In this document: piece by piece, positions 7,992 to 17,500 of the stretch
How the letters are laid out: each line of letters starts with the position of its first letter
Numbering within the stretch: position 1 is the first letter of the stretch
Assembly (NCBI RefSeq): GCF_000975155.1
Contig: NZ_BBRG01000001.1
Span: 248,001-312,000 of the forward strand
DNA length: 64,000 bases
Origin: Demequina globuliformis
GTDB taxonomy: Bacteria; Actinomycetota; Actinomycetes; Actinomycetales; Demequinaceae
Direction of reading: 5' to 3'
The notes under the pieces: generated by a model
The model's database searches: none
Seen by the model: the letters and a program-made list of their open reading frames with translations, nothing else
Told to the model about the DNA's origin: nothing
Made by a program: the position numbers and the translations under genes

Positions 7992-9356
7992 ATGACAGGA
8001 CCCGCCGTGCCTACTGACGACCACCCACTGCCGCGCGCCGCCGCCACCGCTGCCGCCCACACCGGTGACGCCACGTGGGTCCCCTCCCCGTCAGACCACC
8101 GCCCGCAGGCACGCGGCCACGGTCCGTCGTGGACGCCAGTGACGACGCCACGACGCGCCCGCGCCACGCTCGTGGTCATGGCCTGCGCCGCGTTCGCCCT
8201 GGTCACCAATGAGATTGCCCCGCTTGGCCTGATCCGCTCCATGGCCGTGGACCTCAATCAAAGCGAGTCCACCATTGGCCTACTCACCACCGGCTTCGCC
8301 GTCACCGTCATGGTCGCGACCGTGCCGCTGACGCTCCTCACCACCCGCCTTGACCGGCGAGCGGTGCTCGTGGGCGTGATGGCTTTCTGGTCACTTGGCG
8401 CGCTCGTCATTGCCCTGTCCGACTCCTTCGCGCTCGTCATGACCGGCCGCGTGATGACCGCCCTGGGTCACGCGCTGTTCTGGGCGGTCGCCACCCCGGC
8501 GGCGGCCGGGCTCTTCGCGCCTCACCTGCGGGGCCGCTCAGTCACCCGCTTGATGCTCGGCGGGGCAACGGCGGGCGTGGTGGGGCTGCCGCTCGCGACG
8601 GTGCTGGGCCAACGCACGTCGTGGCAGGTGCCGTTTTGGATTCTGGCGGCGCTCGGAATCGCGGTGGCCCTCGCAATCGCTGTCCTCATGCCGAGCTTTC
8701 GCACCTCAGAGGGCTCCGTGGCACGGGGCGACGTGCCATCACTGCCCCGGTTCATCCGGGTGCTCGTCGTGGTGTTGCTCACCTGTACGGCCACGGCGAC
8801 CACGTGGACTTACATCGCCCCCTTCTACGTCGACGTGGCGGGGTTCTCGGAGGAGTCGGTGCCAGCTCTGCTCGCCCTCGCCGGCGCGTCCGGCATGGTG
8901 TCGATGTACGCCGTGGGCCGCTTCCTAGACCGCTGGCCCGTGAAGTCCCTGGCGGTGGGCGAGGGCCTGCTGTTGCTGTTGTGGTGCGGCCTCGCAACCA
9001 TGGGGCACATGCCGGTGGTGGCAATCGTGATGCTGGTAGTGCAGGGGCTCGCATGGTCGACCGCGGTGGCGGCGATGGCCAACTGGGCGCTGCGCCACAC
9101 GCCGTGGTCCTCCGACATTGGCATGAGCGCTCAGGCCAGCACGTTCAATGCTGGCAACGCCTTGGGATCCGCCCTGGGCGCAGGGATCCTGGCCTGGTGG
9201 GGCGCGCAGTGGCTGCCGGTTGCCTCAGCGCTCATCACGGCGGTGGTTGCAGTGTTGGTGTGGCAGGTCGCGCCCGAGGCCACTCGCCTTCTCCACCGGC
9301 GCGCCCGCACCCCAGAGGCGCGCCGGCGCGCTGCGTCGCGAGGGACCATCAGTTAG
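7992..9356 (+). CDS. MFS transporter, DHA1 (AraJ-like) efflux type
   Basis: A 454-residue membrane protein with a roughly 55-residue polar N-terminal extension followed by about 12 hydrophobic segments. The pattern LVTNEIAPLGLIRSMAVDL at the first helix, the motif-A-like LTTRLDRR loop between helices 2 and 3, and GHALFWAVATPAAAGLF are typical of the AraJ/YdhP sugar or drug efflux branch. The ATG at 7992 is preferred; a GTG at 7962 in the same frame is possible. The substrate cannot be told. The 271 bases upstream separate it from a divergent gene and hold no other recognised feature apart from one GGCCGATGC-family 9-mer at 7932. Confidence 0.85.
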   Translation: MTGPAVPTDDHPLPRAAATAAAHTGDATWVPSPSDHRPQARGHGPSWTPVTTPRRARATLVVMACAAFALVTNEIAPLGLIRSMAVDLNQSESTIGLLTTGFAVTVMVATVPLTLLTTRLDRRAVLVGVMAFWSLGALVIALSDSFALVMTGRVMTALGHALFWAVATPAAAGLFAPHLRGRSVTRLMLGGATAGVVGLPLATVLGQRTSWQVPFWILAALGIAVALAIAVLMPSFRTSEGSVARGDVPSLPRFIRVLVVVLLTCTATATTWTYIAPFYVDVAGFSEESVPALLALAGASGMVSMYAVGRFLDRWPVKSLAVGEGLLLLLWCGLATMGHMPVVAIVMLVVQGLAWSTAVAAMANWALRHTPWSSDIGMSAQASTFNAGNALGSALGAGILAWWGAQWLPVASALITAVVAVLVWQVAPEATRLLHRRARTPEARRRAASRGTIS

Positions 9357-9365
9357 GTTCCGGCT

Positions 9366-9728
9366 ATGGCTTCTCTCACCACTGACGGACGGCTCCAGGC
9401 CCCCGAACTCGCCGCGCTCAAGAACACCTCGACACTCACCGTGCTGTTCGCGGTGTGGGTCGGCGGGCAGATTGCCCTCGCGGGATTCGTTGGCGGCTAT
9501 TACGGGGGTCTGGTGACAGACCCGTTCGCGTCGTTTCCGTTCTCGTTCGCCGGCATGCTGGGCGGGCTCATCGTGGGGGCCTTCGCGGTGCTCCCGGTGT
9601 ATGCGATCTATAAGGTCGTGGAGAAGGTCCTCCACACCCTGCATGCGCAGTTTGAGGCGAAGGTGCTCATCGACAATTGGCGGTCACGCCGCCCGCAGCC
9701 CGGTGACGCGCAGGCTGGTACCGACTAG
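9366..9728 (+). CDS. Small two-helix membrane protein, unknown
   Basis: 120 residues with two clear membrane helices (about residues 23-48 and 58-82, the latter FAGMLGGLIVGAFAVLPVYAIY) and a charged C-terminal cytoplasmic-type tail (EKVLHTLHAQFEAK). It begins 9 bases after the MFS gene, so co-transcription is likely. No family recognised; it could be an accessory protein of the transporter or unrelated. Confidence 0.65.
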   Translation: MASLTTDGRLQAPELAALKNTSTLTVLFAVWVGGQIALAGFVGGYYGGLVTDPFASFPFSFAGMLGGLIVGAFAVLPVYAIYKVVEKVLHTLHAQFEAKVLIDNWRSRRPQPGDAQAGTD

Positions 9729-9779
9729 CAGCTGCCCGGCCGGGAGGCGATGTCGCAGGTCGCCGATACTGTGCCACCT

Positions 9780-11042
9780 ATGAGGTTTCTGCACACCAGT
9801 GACTGGCACATTGGGCGCACCTTCCACGGGCACAGCACAGACGAGCATCTGCGCACCGTCTTGCGTGCCATCGCGGACACCGCACGCGAGCGGGATGTGG
9901 ACGCTGTGATCGTTGCGGGCGATGTGTTCGACTCCTCAACCCCCAAAGCGGAGGCCTTCACGATCCTGGCTGAAGCGCTGAAGAACATCCGCGCCACAGG
10001 TGCCCACGTGATCCTCACGTCCGGGAACCACGACGGGCCTGCACGGTTGGCGCACAACGCCGCCTTCGCCAGCGCCGGTGGCGTCCACATCAGGGCAGAC
10101 CACACGGACCTCTCCCCCGTCGCGGTCGCCGACGCACACGGCGAGGTGCTGGTCTACGGCATCCCGTACCTGCACCCGGAGTTCATGCGCAGCGCATACA
10201 CGGACTTCACCGGCAGCACGCATCAGGACGCGCTGGCCTTTGCCGTGGACCAGGTGAGGGCGGATGTCGCTTTGAGGGCGGATGTCGCTTTGAGGGCGGA
10301 TGTCGCTTTGAGGGCCGATGCGGCCGGGAGGGTCGCTTCCGGCTCGGCTCATTCTGGCTCGCCGAGGTACATCGTCGCGGCGCACTGCTTCGCCGCATCC
10401 GTCGGTGGCGAGGCGCCGCCGGAGACCACAGAGGACTCGGGGCGTGCGGAGGAGCGTGACATCACGCGCGGCGGGCTGAACCTTGTCGCGGCGAGCACCT
10501 TTGACGGGGCTGCCTACGCGGCGCTCGGTCACATCCACTCGCGGCAGGTGCTGGCCGACACGGTGCGCTACTCAGGTGCGCCGCTACGGTTCAGCTTTGG
10601 AGAGCGGTCGAGCGCAAAGGGTATGTGGCTCGTCGACATCGACGGCAACGGGTCCGCACAAACGGAGTGGATCGACCTGCCTACACCGCGGGCGGCCGTG
10701 CGGCTCGAGGGCACTCTCGCCGAGCTGATGGGTGACGGCACCCACGAGGATGCCCGCGAGGCATGGGTGGAGGTCGTCCTCACCGACGACCAGCTTCCCC
10801 GCGACGCCATGCGCACCATCCAAGAGCGCTTCCCGCACGCGGTCACCCTGACCCACCGCCCGTCTAACGTCCACGATCACGGCGAACAGGATTACGCCGC
10901 TCGCGTGGAGGGCAAGAGCGACGTGGAAGTCTTCGAGGAGTTCCTCACGTACGTGCGCAACGGCGCCGGCCCCAGCGAGCCGGAGCGCGAACTGTTCAAC
11001 GGCGCCTTGGACGCGTTGGAGCGCACGGAGGCCTCGCAATGA
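9780..11042 (+). CDS. sbcD: Exonuclease subunit SbcD (Mre11-type)
   Basis: A 420-residue metallophosphoesterase with the Mre11/SbcD motifs in order: HTSDWHIG (residues 5-12), AGDVFDS (about 43), SGNHDGPARL (about 80), AHCFA (about 200) and ALGHIHSRQ (about 245). With SbcC it forms the SbcCD nuclease that trims hairpins and broken ends. ATG 9780 is chosen because family members start at MRFLHTSDWH; the in-frame ATG at 9750 would add ten residues. The stop overlaps the sbcC start (ATGA). It is odd in having a recent-looking 18-bp tandem expansion (RADVAL units) between the nuclease motifs, and an Ala/Gly/Ser-rich loop there that is longer than usual. Confidence 0.95.
   Translation: MRFLHTSDWHIGRTFHGHSTDEHLRTVLRAIADTARERDVDAVIVAGDVFDSSTPKAEAFTILAEALKNIRATGAHVILTSGNHDGPARLAHNAAFASAGGVHIRADHTDLSPVAVADAHGEVLVYGIPYLHPEFMRSAYTDFTGSTHQDALAFAVDQVRADVALRADVALRADVALRADAAGRVASGSAHSGSPRYIVAAHCFAASVGGEAPPETTEDSGRAEERDITRGGLNLVAASTFDGAAYAALGHIHSRQVLADTVRYSGAPLRFSFGERSSAKGMWLVDIDGNGSAQTEWIDLPTPRAAVRLEGTLAELMGDGTHEDAREAWVEVVLTDDQLPRDAMRTIQERFPHAVTLTHRPSNVHDHGEQDYAARVEGKSDVEVFEEFLTYVRNGAGPSEPERELFNGALDALERTEASQ
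10257..10321 (+). repeat. 18-bp tandem repeat inside sbcD
   Basis: Three identical copies of an 18-base unit (AGGGCGGATGTCGCTTTG) at 10257-10274, 10275-10292 and 10293-10310, followed by a diverged partial copy. The unit is a multiple of three, so the frame is kept and the protein gains RADVAL repeats. The perfect identity, including the rare Leu codon TTG, points to recent expansion. Confidence 0.95.
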
Positions 11043-14032
11043 AGGTCCTGACACTCGACATCGAGGGCTTTGGCCCGTACCTGGCGCGCCAGCGCATCGA
11101 CTTCACCCAGTTTGAGGACGACATCTTCTTGCTCACCGGCAAGACTGGCGCGGGCAAGTCCACCATCCTGGATGCCATCGTGTTCGCCTTGTACGACAAG
11201 GTGCCCCGCTACGACGGCGCCGACAAGTCTGTGCGCAGCCACTTCTGCGCGCCAGGCGACCCCACCGAGGTCACGCTCACGTTCGAGGCCGGCGGCGCGC
11301 GCTACAAAGTCACCCGCTCCCCCGACTTCATGCGGCCCAAGCAGCGCGGCGACGGGCTCACCAAGCAGGCGGCGAGCGCGCAACTGTGGATCGAGCGGGA
11401 CGGTGACTGGGAGGCGCTCGCCGTGCGCCCCGTCGAGGTGGGCCAGGCGATCGCCGACATCATGCGCCTCACAGCCGAGCAGTTCTTGCAGGTGGTGCTG
11501 CTGGCGCAGGGACGCTTCCAGGAGTTCCTCCAGGCGGACACCAAGGACCGCCTCGCGGTGCTGCGTAGCCTGTTCGGCACGTCGAGGTTTCGCGCCATCG
11601 AGGAGCACTTGCGCGAGGTCGCGCGGGAGCGTGGCCGAGATGTCGAGGCGGCCGATGCCTCCTTGAGCGACCTCGTGGCGCGTGCGGTGACGCTCGTGGG
11701 CACTGAGGCTCCGGAGCCCGCGCGGGTCACGCAGTGGTGGGGGGACGCAGCCGAGCGAGTGGCAGGGGCCGCGGAACAGGCAACGGGCGCGCGTAAGGAG
11801 GCGGCTCAGCGGGCCGATGCCGCGGCGGAGGCGCTCGCGCAGGCGAAGGCCGTCGAGGACAAGCGTGGCCGGCTCGAGCGGGCGCGCGCGACGCTCGCCG
11901 AACTCGAGGAGGCGGCCGACGCTCACGCCGAGGACGTCGAGCGCCTGGGGCTCGCACGCGCCGCAGCGCCCTTGGTGGGCGCCGTCCGGTCCGCGCGAGA
12001 CGCCGCACAGGCGCTCGAGACGGCGCGGTCGCGGCACCGACTCGCGTGCGAGTCGGCGACTGCGGACCCGGCGATGGTGCTCGCATGGCCGGCCGGTGCG
12101 GCGGCAGATGAGGACCTCTCCGAGGCCTCGGAGGATGCTCTGCGCGTAGCGGCAGAGCAGGCCGCGTCGAAGGCAGGCGCTCTGGCCCCGGCGCTCGAGG
12201 CCGAGCAAGCCCTCCCTGACCTCCGCCAATACCTCACGGAGTCTGAGGCGACGCTCACCACGGCACGCGAGCGCCATGCGGAACTAGACGACCAGCGCAA
12301 GCAGTTGCCCACCCACCTTGCTGAGTTGCGCGAGCGGCGCGAGGAGGCAACCGTGGCATCGGCCCGTCTGGACGACGCCGCCGGAGCGCTCCGGCGAGCA
12401 GGCGACGTGCTGGACGCCCATGCGCGGGCGGCCGAGCTCGAGGCCGCGCTGGCGACGGCGCGCGTGAAGGAAGGCGAGGCGTCCACGGCTCATGTGCGCG
12501 CCGCCGAGGCACACAACGCCCTGGTGCACCGGCGCCTGCGATCACAGGCGGCTTACCTCTCACAGGCGCTAGAGCCGGGTGAGCCGTGCCAGGTGTGCGG
12601 GTCAACGGAGCATCCGGCGCCGGCGAGGCCCTCCGACGACCACGTCACCGATGACGAGGTGGAGGCGGCCCGCGCGCAGATGGAGGCAGCGCACGCCGCG
12701 CTGACCACAGCCACCGAGGCGGCGAGGGTGGTCGACAGGGACGTGGCGGCCGCGCGTGCCGCCACCGGCGATACCGATGAGGAAGAGGCTCACGCCGCGC
12801 TCCTCGAAGCCCGCGAGGCGCACGATCGAGCGACCGACGCCGCGGCCGAGCGCGACCGACTCGGCGCGGAGGTTGCTGCTCTCGAGGCACGGGTGGACGC
12901 GCTCGAGGCCGACGTGCAGGCGGCGGCGGATTCCGTGGGCGAGGCTCAGGTAGCAGTGGCGGCGGCGACCAAGGACGTGGCCGATGCCGAGGCGCTCACC
13001 GCGTCCGCACCCGAGGGCTATGAGTCCGTGCGCTCGTACGCGGATGCGCTCGGTCACGCGCGGGAACTGTTGCAACGCGTTGCCGGCGCCGCCGGGGACG
13101 TGGATGAGGCTGGGCGTGCGGCGGCGGCGCGCGAGGCCGAGGTAGCCCAGGCGCTCAGCGCGAGCGACTTCGACACCGCGGATGCCGCGCTCGAGGCCTC
13201 ACTCTCATCGGGCGAGCTGGACGCGCTGGCCCGCGGCGTCGAGGAGCATCGCACGCGGCTCAGCGGCGCCCAGGCCGTGGTGGCTGAACTCGCTGAGGAG
13301 GACCTGCCTGACGAGGTCTCGGACCTTGAGGCGCTGGCGTCGCAGTCCGCGGAGGCGTCTCAGGCGCGCGATCAAGCGGTCGCGGCGGAAGCATCAGCGA
13401 AGGCCACCGCGACTCAGGTCGGGACCATGCGAAACGAGTACGACGACAAGGCTGCCGCCACGCAGGCGGCACGCGAGGTCCGCGATGTGGCGCTGACGCT
13501 CGCGGACTCCGTCGCGGGAGATCCACCTAATGAGCGACGCATGCGGCTGGAGTCCTTTGTGCTGGCCTCCAAGTTGGAGCGGATCGTGTCCGCGGCCAAC
13601 CAGCGGCTGCAGGTGATGTCCGGCGGGCAGTACCGGCTGGAGCACGACGACGACCGGCAGTATCGCAACACGCAGACCGGTCTGGGGCTGCGCATCGCCG
13701 ACTCTCACACGGGCAGGTCCCGCTCTACGCGATCGTTGTCTGGTGGAGAGACGTTCCTGGCGTCGCTCGCGCTGGCGCTGGGTCTCGCGGAGACGGTGTC
13801 TGCTGAGGCTGGCGGAGTGCGGCTGGACACCTTGTTCATCGATGAGGGCTTCGGTTCGCTCGACGGCGACACCCTCGAGGTCGCGATGTCGACGCTCGAC
13901 GAGTTGCGGGCCGGCGGCCGCACCATTGGCCTCATCTCCCACGTGGAGGCGATGAAGGAGCAGATCCCGGCAAAGCTGGATGTGGTGAAGGCCGCCGACG
14001 GATCGAGCCGGGTGGTGGCCAAGCAGATGTAG
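11039..14032 (+). CDS. sbcC: Exonuclease subunit SbcC (Rad50-type SMC ATPase)
   Basis: A 997-residue SMC-like ATPase: Walker A GKTGAGKS at residues 34-41, long Ala/Glu/Arg-rich coiled coils (about 180-500 and 540-850), a zinc hook CQVC at 517-520 between them, the ABC signature SLSGGETF near 900, and Walker B TLFIDEGFGSLD near 932. This is the expected architecture and length. SbcC clamps DNA and drives SbcD. The start overlaps the sbcD stop. The coiled-coil part is extremely rich in GCC/GCG/GAG codons, which produces long spurious open frames on the opposite strand. Confidence 0.96.
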   Translation: MKVLTLDIEGFGPYLARQRIDFTQFEDDIFLLTGKTGAGKSTILDAIVFALYDKVPRYDGADKSVRSHFCAPGDPTEVTLTFEAGGARYKVTRSPDFMRPKQRGDGLTKQAASAQLWIERDGDWEALAVRPVEVGQAIADIMRLTAEQFLQVVLLAQGRFQEFLQADTKDRLAVLRSLFGTSRFRAIEEHLREVARERGRDVEAADASLSDLVARAVTLVGTEAPEPARVTQWWGDAAERVAGAAEQATGARKEAAQRADAAAEALAQAKAVEDKRGRLERARATLAELEEAADAHAEDVERLGLARAAAPLVGAVRSARDAAQALETARSRHRLACESATADPAMVLAWPAGAAADEDLSEASEDALRVAAEQAASKAGALAPALEAEQALPDLRQYLTESEATLTTARERHAELDDQRKQLPTHLAELRERREEATVASARLDDAAGALRRAGDVLDAHARAAELEAALATARVKEGEASTAHVRAAEAHNALVHRRLRSQAAYLSQALEPGEPCQVCGSTEHPAPARPSDDHVTDDEVEAARAQMEAAHAALTTATEAARVVDRDVAAARAATGDTDEEEAHAALLEAREAHDRATDAAAERDRLGAEVAALEARVDALEADVQAAADSVGEAQVAVAAATKDVADAEALTASAPEGYESVRSYADALGHARELLQRVAGAAGDVDEAGRAAAAREAEVAQALSASDFDTADAALEASLSSGELDALARGVEEHRTRLSGAQAVVAELAEEDLPDEVSDLEALASQSAEASQARDQAVAAEASAKATATQVGTMRNEYDDKAAATQAAREVRDVALTLADSVAGDPPNERRMRLESFVLASKLERIVSAANQRLQVMSGGQYRLEHDDDRQYRNTQTGLGLRIADSHTGRSRSTRSLSGGETFLASLALALGLAETVSAEAGGVRLDTLFIDEGFGSLDGDTLEVAMSTLDELRAGGRTIGLISHVEAMKEQIPAKLDVVKAADGSSRVVAKQM

Positions 14033-14048
14033 GCGCCGCGTAGGGGGT

Positions 14049-15350
14049 CTATGCCTCGCGCGCCTCCGGAAGGCTCCGGCCCACGATCGCTCCGGCAACA
14101 CCAAGCGCGGCCAGCAGTGCCAGGGCGTAGTCGTTGCCCCAGGCCGCGAGCGCCGCGGTGATCGCGCCGGCGGCGAGCAAGAGCACGCCCATGAGGGTGT
14201 TCGCGACGGCGACATACTGCGTGCGCTGGTCGCCCTCGGCGATGTCCACGACGTAGGTCTTCCTGGCCAGCCGCGCACCCACGTGCACGAGGGCGAGCAG
14301 CAAGTACGTGGCGGGCGCCAGCCAGGCGGCTTCGCCCGTGGCAGGCAGCGCTACGAGCCCCAAGAACACGACGATCACGGCGGAGCTCGCGAGCGAAGCT
14401 CCGATCATGAGGCGGCGCGAGGACTTGTCCGCGAGACGCCCGAACAGCGGGCCGCCGATGATCCCTGCCACGCCCTGTGCGAGCACAAACAGGCCTAGCG
14501 AGCCGAGCCCGCTTGCCCCCTGCGCCAGCCCTACGCCCACCACGAATGGCGGGCTCAGCGCGGTGACGAGCAACAGCGCGCGGGCGATGACGAACTTACG
14601 GAAGACGGCATCGGCCTTCCACAGTTCCCATGCCTGCGCGGCCCAGTTGGGCCCGTCCTCGGCCTCAGGCTCGACGTCCTCCGCGGGTTCACGAATGGTC
14701 GCGTAGACCGCGGCGGCGATGCCCCACGCGACCGCAGCGCCGGCGAACAGCACGGCCAGCACGCCCACGCCAACGCTGTCCCCGCCCCAGATGCGTAGCG
14801 CCAAGCCGAGGGTGAGCGCCACGACGGCGGCCGCAACCGTAGTGACGCCCTTGATCTGCCCGCGCACGCCCTTAGGCACGGTGCGTCCCAGGACGTCCTT
14901 GCTCGCGATTGACGTCAGTGAGCGGGCAAGTGCAAAGACCGCGAGCGCGGCGAGCACACCGATGCCAGCCAACACGCCTTCAGCGGTGGCCGCCACGAGC
15001 GCAAGCCCTGCGGCTGCGAGCGCCTGACCCACGGATCCGGCCACCCACACCCACTTGCGCACCCGCTGGCGACGCACCCACGGCGCCCACGCGGCCTGCG
15101 GCAACATTGACCCGGACTCGCGGATCGGCACCACGAACGCGACAAACGCGCCAGGCGCGCCCAGGGCGTTGAGCAGCCACGGCAGCACCGTCTTCGCGTT
15201 GACGACCTGGTCGCCCGTGGACTGAAGCGCCTGCGCGGCCATCTGCCGCACTGCGTTGCCGGCGACGTAGGGGCGGGCGTCCTGACTCACGCTGTCGAGG
15301 TCGGCGTCGTCATCCTTGATGAGCTTGGCGAAGATGCGTTGGGAGGGCAC
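14049..15350 (-). CDS. MFS transporter
   Basis: A 433-residue protein with a charged 35-residue N-terminus (KLIKDDDADLDSV) and about 12 hydrophobic segments separated by a central loop (PEAEDGPNWAAQAWELWK). The loop GRLADKSSRRLM matches the MFS motif A between helices. No specific subfamily is recognised, and the missing drug-efflux signatures leave the substrate open. It ends 17 bases from the convergent sbcC stop with no hairpin seen. The 75 bases upstream of its start hold one GGCCGATGC copy at 15379. Confidence 0.78.
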   Translation of the reverse strand: MPSQRIFAKLIKDDDADLDSVSQDARPYVAGNAVRQMAAQALQSTGDQVVNAKTVLPWLLNALGAPGAFVAFVVPIRESGSMLPQAAWAPWVRRQRVRKWVWVAGSVGQALAAAGLALVAATAEGVLAGIGVLAALAVFALARSLTSIASKDVLGRTVPKGVRGQIKGVTTVAAAVVALTLGLALRIWGGDSVGVGVLAVLFAGAAVAWGIAAAVYATIREPAEDVEPEAEDGPNWAAQAWELWKADAVFRKFVIARALLLVTALSPPFVVGVGLAQGASGLGSLGLFVLAQGVAGIIGGPLFGRLADKSSRRLMIGASLASSAVIVVFLGLVALPATGEAAWLAPATYLLLALVHVGARLARKTYVVDIAEGDQRTQYVAVANTLMGVLLLAAGAITAALAAWGNDYALALLAALGVAGAIVGRSLPEAREA

Positions 15351-15425
15351 GGGTTCATTGTCTCAGGCCCGCTCAAAGGGCCGATGCTCGGGCTGAGCGG
15401 GCGAGCGAGCCGCAGCTGGGCAGGA

Positions 15426-16352
15426 CTAGCCCCGAGGAGCCGCCGCGCGCGCCGCCGCCAGGGCTTGCTCCGCACTGAGCGTGGGGGCGAGCACGTAGAG
15501 CTGTTCGACGTCCTCGCCCTCCACGGCGTCGATGCCCGGCTGTGCCGCCAGCGCCGACTCGTATTGGCCGTACGCCTTCTCTCCCCACTGGTAGAGCGCG
15601 GCGTTGTCGACACTGACCACGTAGGTGAACTCCACGCGGTCCGAGGGTTCGACGAACTGAATGAGCTCCTCGACCGGCAGCTGACGAAACGCGACTTCCT
15701 CGATCACCGTCACGGGCGGGGCCTCAGCCAGCATCGGCGGCACATCGATATGCCAGGTGGGCGCCCCCTTACCCAGCAGTCCGCCCAGGCGGCGCTTGGA
15801 CGCGCGGCGCGCCTGCGCGAGCACCACGTCCTGGTCCTGCGGCCACGCATCCGCAGCGGCGGCGTGCGCCAACTCGCGGCTCACATGGAACGGGAATTGG
15901 AAGCGCGACGTCCCGCAGCCGCCTTCGGCCCAATACAGGGCGGCAGACATCGTCGACGAGGCGCAGCTACGCCCGTCATCGCCAACCATCGCCTCGCCGT
16001 AAAGGATTGCAGTCCGGTCCAGGATGACCGACCAGCCGCGCTCGTGGACCCCGTACAGGTGCGCCACGTGAAAGGCCAGAGCGTCGATGAGCCTCGCACC
16101 CACGGGCGTGATTCCAAATGTCTGCGGCGCGTGTCGAAGCCATCCAGGTTCGGGCACGTCGCCGCCGTCCCACAGGTGCGTGAGCACCAGCGACACCGCC
16201 CACCGATAGTTCGCGATGGTGGACTCGTACGGCGCGCCGTGCTCCGCGTTCCACACGGTCTCCATCACTGCTCGGCTGATGGGCTCGCCTTGCAGCCATT
16301 CCTTGACAGGCGCGACCTGATCGGCACTCTCGTCACGCTCAAAGCGACTCAA
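15426..16352 (-). CDS. Conserved-looking soluble protein, unknown
   Basis: 308 residues, no signal peptide or membrane helix. It has a dense mix of Trp/His/Tyr (WLQGEPISRAVMETVWNAEH, LDRTAILYGEAM, YWAEGGCGTSRFQFPF) and an Ala-rich C-terminal helix. No family or catalytic motif is recognised. The TTG at 16352 is chosen because a strong GGGGAGGGG tract ends 3 bases upstream; a second TTG at 16370 would precede that site. Codon use is normal for the genome, and antisense frames show no protein-like pattern. Confidence 0.6.
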   Translation of the reverse strand: MSRFERDESADQVAPVKEWLQGEPISRAVMETVWNAEHGAPYESTIANYRWAVSLVLTHLWDGGDVPEPGWLRHAPQTFGITPVGARLIDALAFHVAHLYGVHERGWSVILDRTAILYGEAMVGDDGRSCASSTMSAALYWAEGGCGTSRFQFPFHVSRELAHAAAADAWPQDQDVVLAQARRASKRRLGGLLGKGAPTWHIDVPPMLAEAPPVTVIEEVAFRQLPVEELIQFVEPSDRVEFTYVVSVDNAALYQWGEKAYGQYESALAAQPGIDAVEGEDVEQLYVLAPTLSAEQALAAARAAAPRG

Positions 16353-16577
16353 GGACCCCTCCCCTGTCAACTGTTAGTCGAAGCCTATCGGGCCGTCTGG
16401 CCTGGCTGTTGATGCGCCGGGAATCTCGCGTCGCTCACATGTCGCGCGTGCTGGGCGCCCTCGTCGCCCTCGACGTCGACTTCACAGCGACCTTTGAGGG
16501 TGACTAGCCCGTAGCTAAGTGGTGGCGATTCCACCAGTACGATCAACCCTCGTCACCATCTGCCTAAGGGAGTCAGA

Positions 16578-17429
16578 ATGCGCAAGCGCTGGATCGCGCT
16601 CATCGTTGTCGGAGTCGTGCTCGTCGCGGCACTCATCACCGCCTACTTCATGGGACGCCAACTGTTCCAGATGCCGTCAGCGCAGAAGGTTGACTCGGTG
16701 ATAGGCGAGATTGGCGGCGAGCGAGTGCTGGGTGTCTTCTCGCACCCCGATGACGAGCAAACAGTGAACGGCCTGTTCTGGCGCGCGCATGATCAGGATG
16801 ACGCCTACACCGCGATGGTGACCATGACGGCGGGCGAGGCTGGCACGCAGGTGCCGGTCGTGGCGCGGCAAGAAGACCTCGGCGTTGTCCGCACAGCAGA
16901 GGCCCTCAAGAACAGTTTTCACCTAGGAGTCGACGAGCACGAGGTGTGGGACTACCCCGACGGTGGCGTGCCCCAGGCAGACGAGGCGGAGCTCGTCGAC
17001 CGCCTCGCGGCGACGATCACGCGGGTCGAGCCCGATGTGATCGTGGGCTTCTGGCCCGCCAGCGGCGCTACCGGCCACGCCGACCACATGGAGACCGGGC
17101 GCATCACGGAACTGGCCATCGCCCAGGTCGCCGGGGAGGGCGGCACCTACGCCGGGCCGGACTACCTGGTGTACACGATCAGCCCCACCAAGGCCCTCGA
17201 GATGTTTGGCGGGGAAACCGGCGCGTTCGTGGCGGCGAACCAGCCCGACCCTCACTACGCCATGCCCGCCGAGGTGGGCCTCAAGAAAGACGGCTGGGAG
17301 ATCCATGCCTCCCAAGAGGACTACCTCCAAGCCAGCTACGGCCTACCGGAGTGGCTCGTCTACGCGTTGTGGGACCAGGAGTTCTACTACGTTCGCGACC
17401 TCACCGAGGACTCGATTTCGGTTTCGTAG
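16578..17429 (+). CDS. Membrane-anchored PIG-L family deacetylase
   Basis: 283 residues. An N-terminal membrane anchor (residues 6-26) is followed by a LmbE/PIG-L domain outside the cytoplasmic membrane: zinc motif HPDDE at 56-60 (His and Asp ligands plus catalytic Asp), TAGEAG, a VRTAEA segment, and the third ligand in TGHADH near 175. These enzymes remove acetyl groups from N-acetylglucosamine-type sugars such as mycothiol or cell-wall precursors; the exported location suggests an envelope glycan substrate. AAGGGAG lies 6 bases before the ATG. Confidence 0.85.
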   Translation: MRKRWIALIVVGVVLVAALITAYFMGRQLFQMPSAQKVDSVIGEIGGERVLGVFSHPDDEQTVNGLFWRAHDQDDAYTAMVTMTAGEAGTQVPVVARQEDLGVVRTAEALKNSFHLGVDEHEVWDYPDGGVPQADEAELVDRLAATITRVEPDVIVGFWPASGATGHADHMETGRITELAIAQVAGEGGTYAGPDYLVYTISPTKALEMFGGETGAFVAANQPDPHYAMPAEVGLKKDGWEIHASQEDYLQASYGLPEWLVYALWDQEFYYVRDLTEDSISVS

Positions 17430-17500
17430 TAGGGCCGATGTCCGAATCGGTTTACCGTACGGGTGACCGTCACACCTGAGCGCTGGTCCGGCACGATCCG

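Noticed and set aside
10892-12277. A 461-codon leftward frame opposite sbcD-sbcC
   Set aside because: Arises from GC-rich third positions of the coiled-coil codons; sbcC on the other strand has all catalytic motifs.
16412-16507. A 31-codon ORF in the gap before the PIG-L gene
   Set aside because: No ribosome binding site and only a vague resemblance to the tail of an XRE-type antitoxin; too weak to call.
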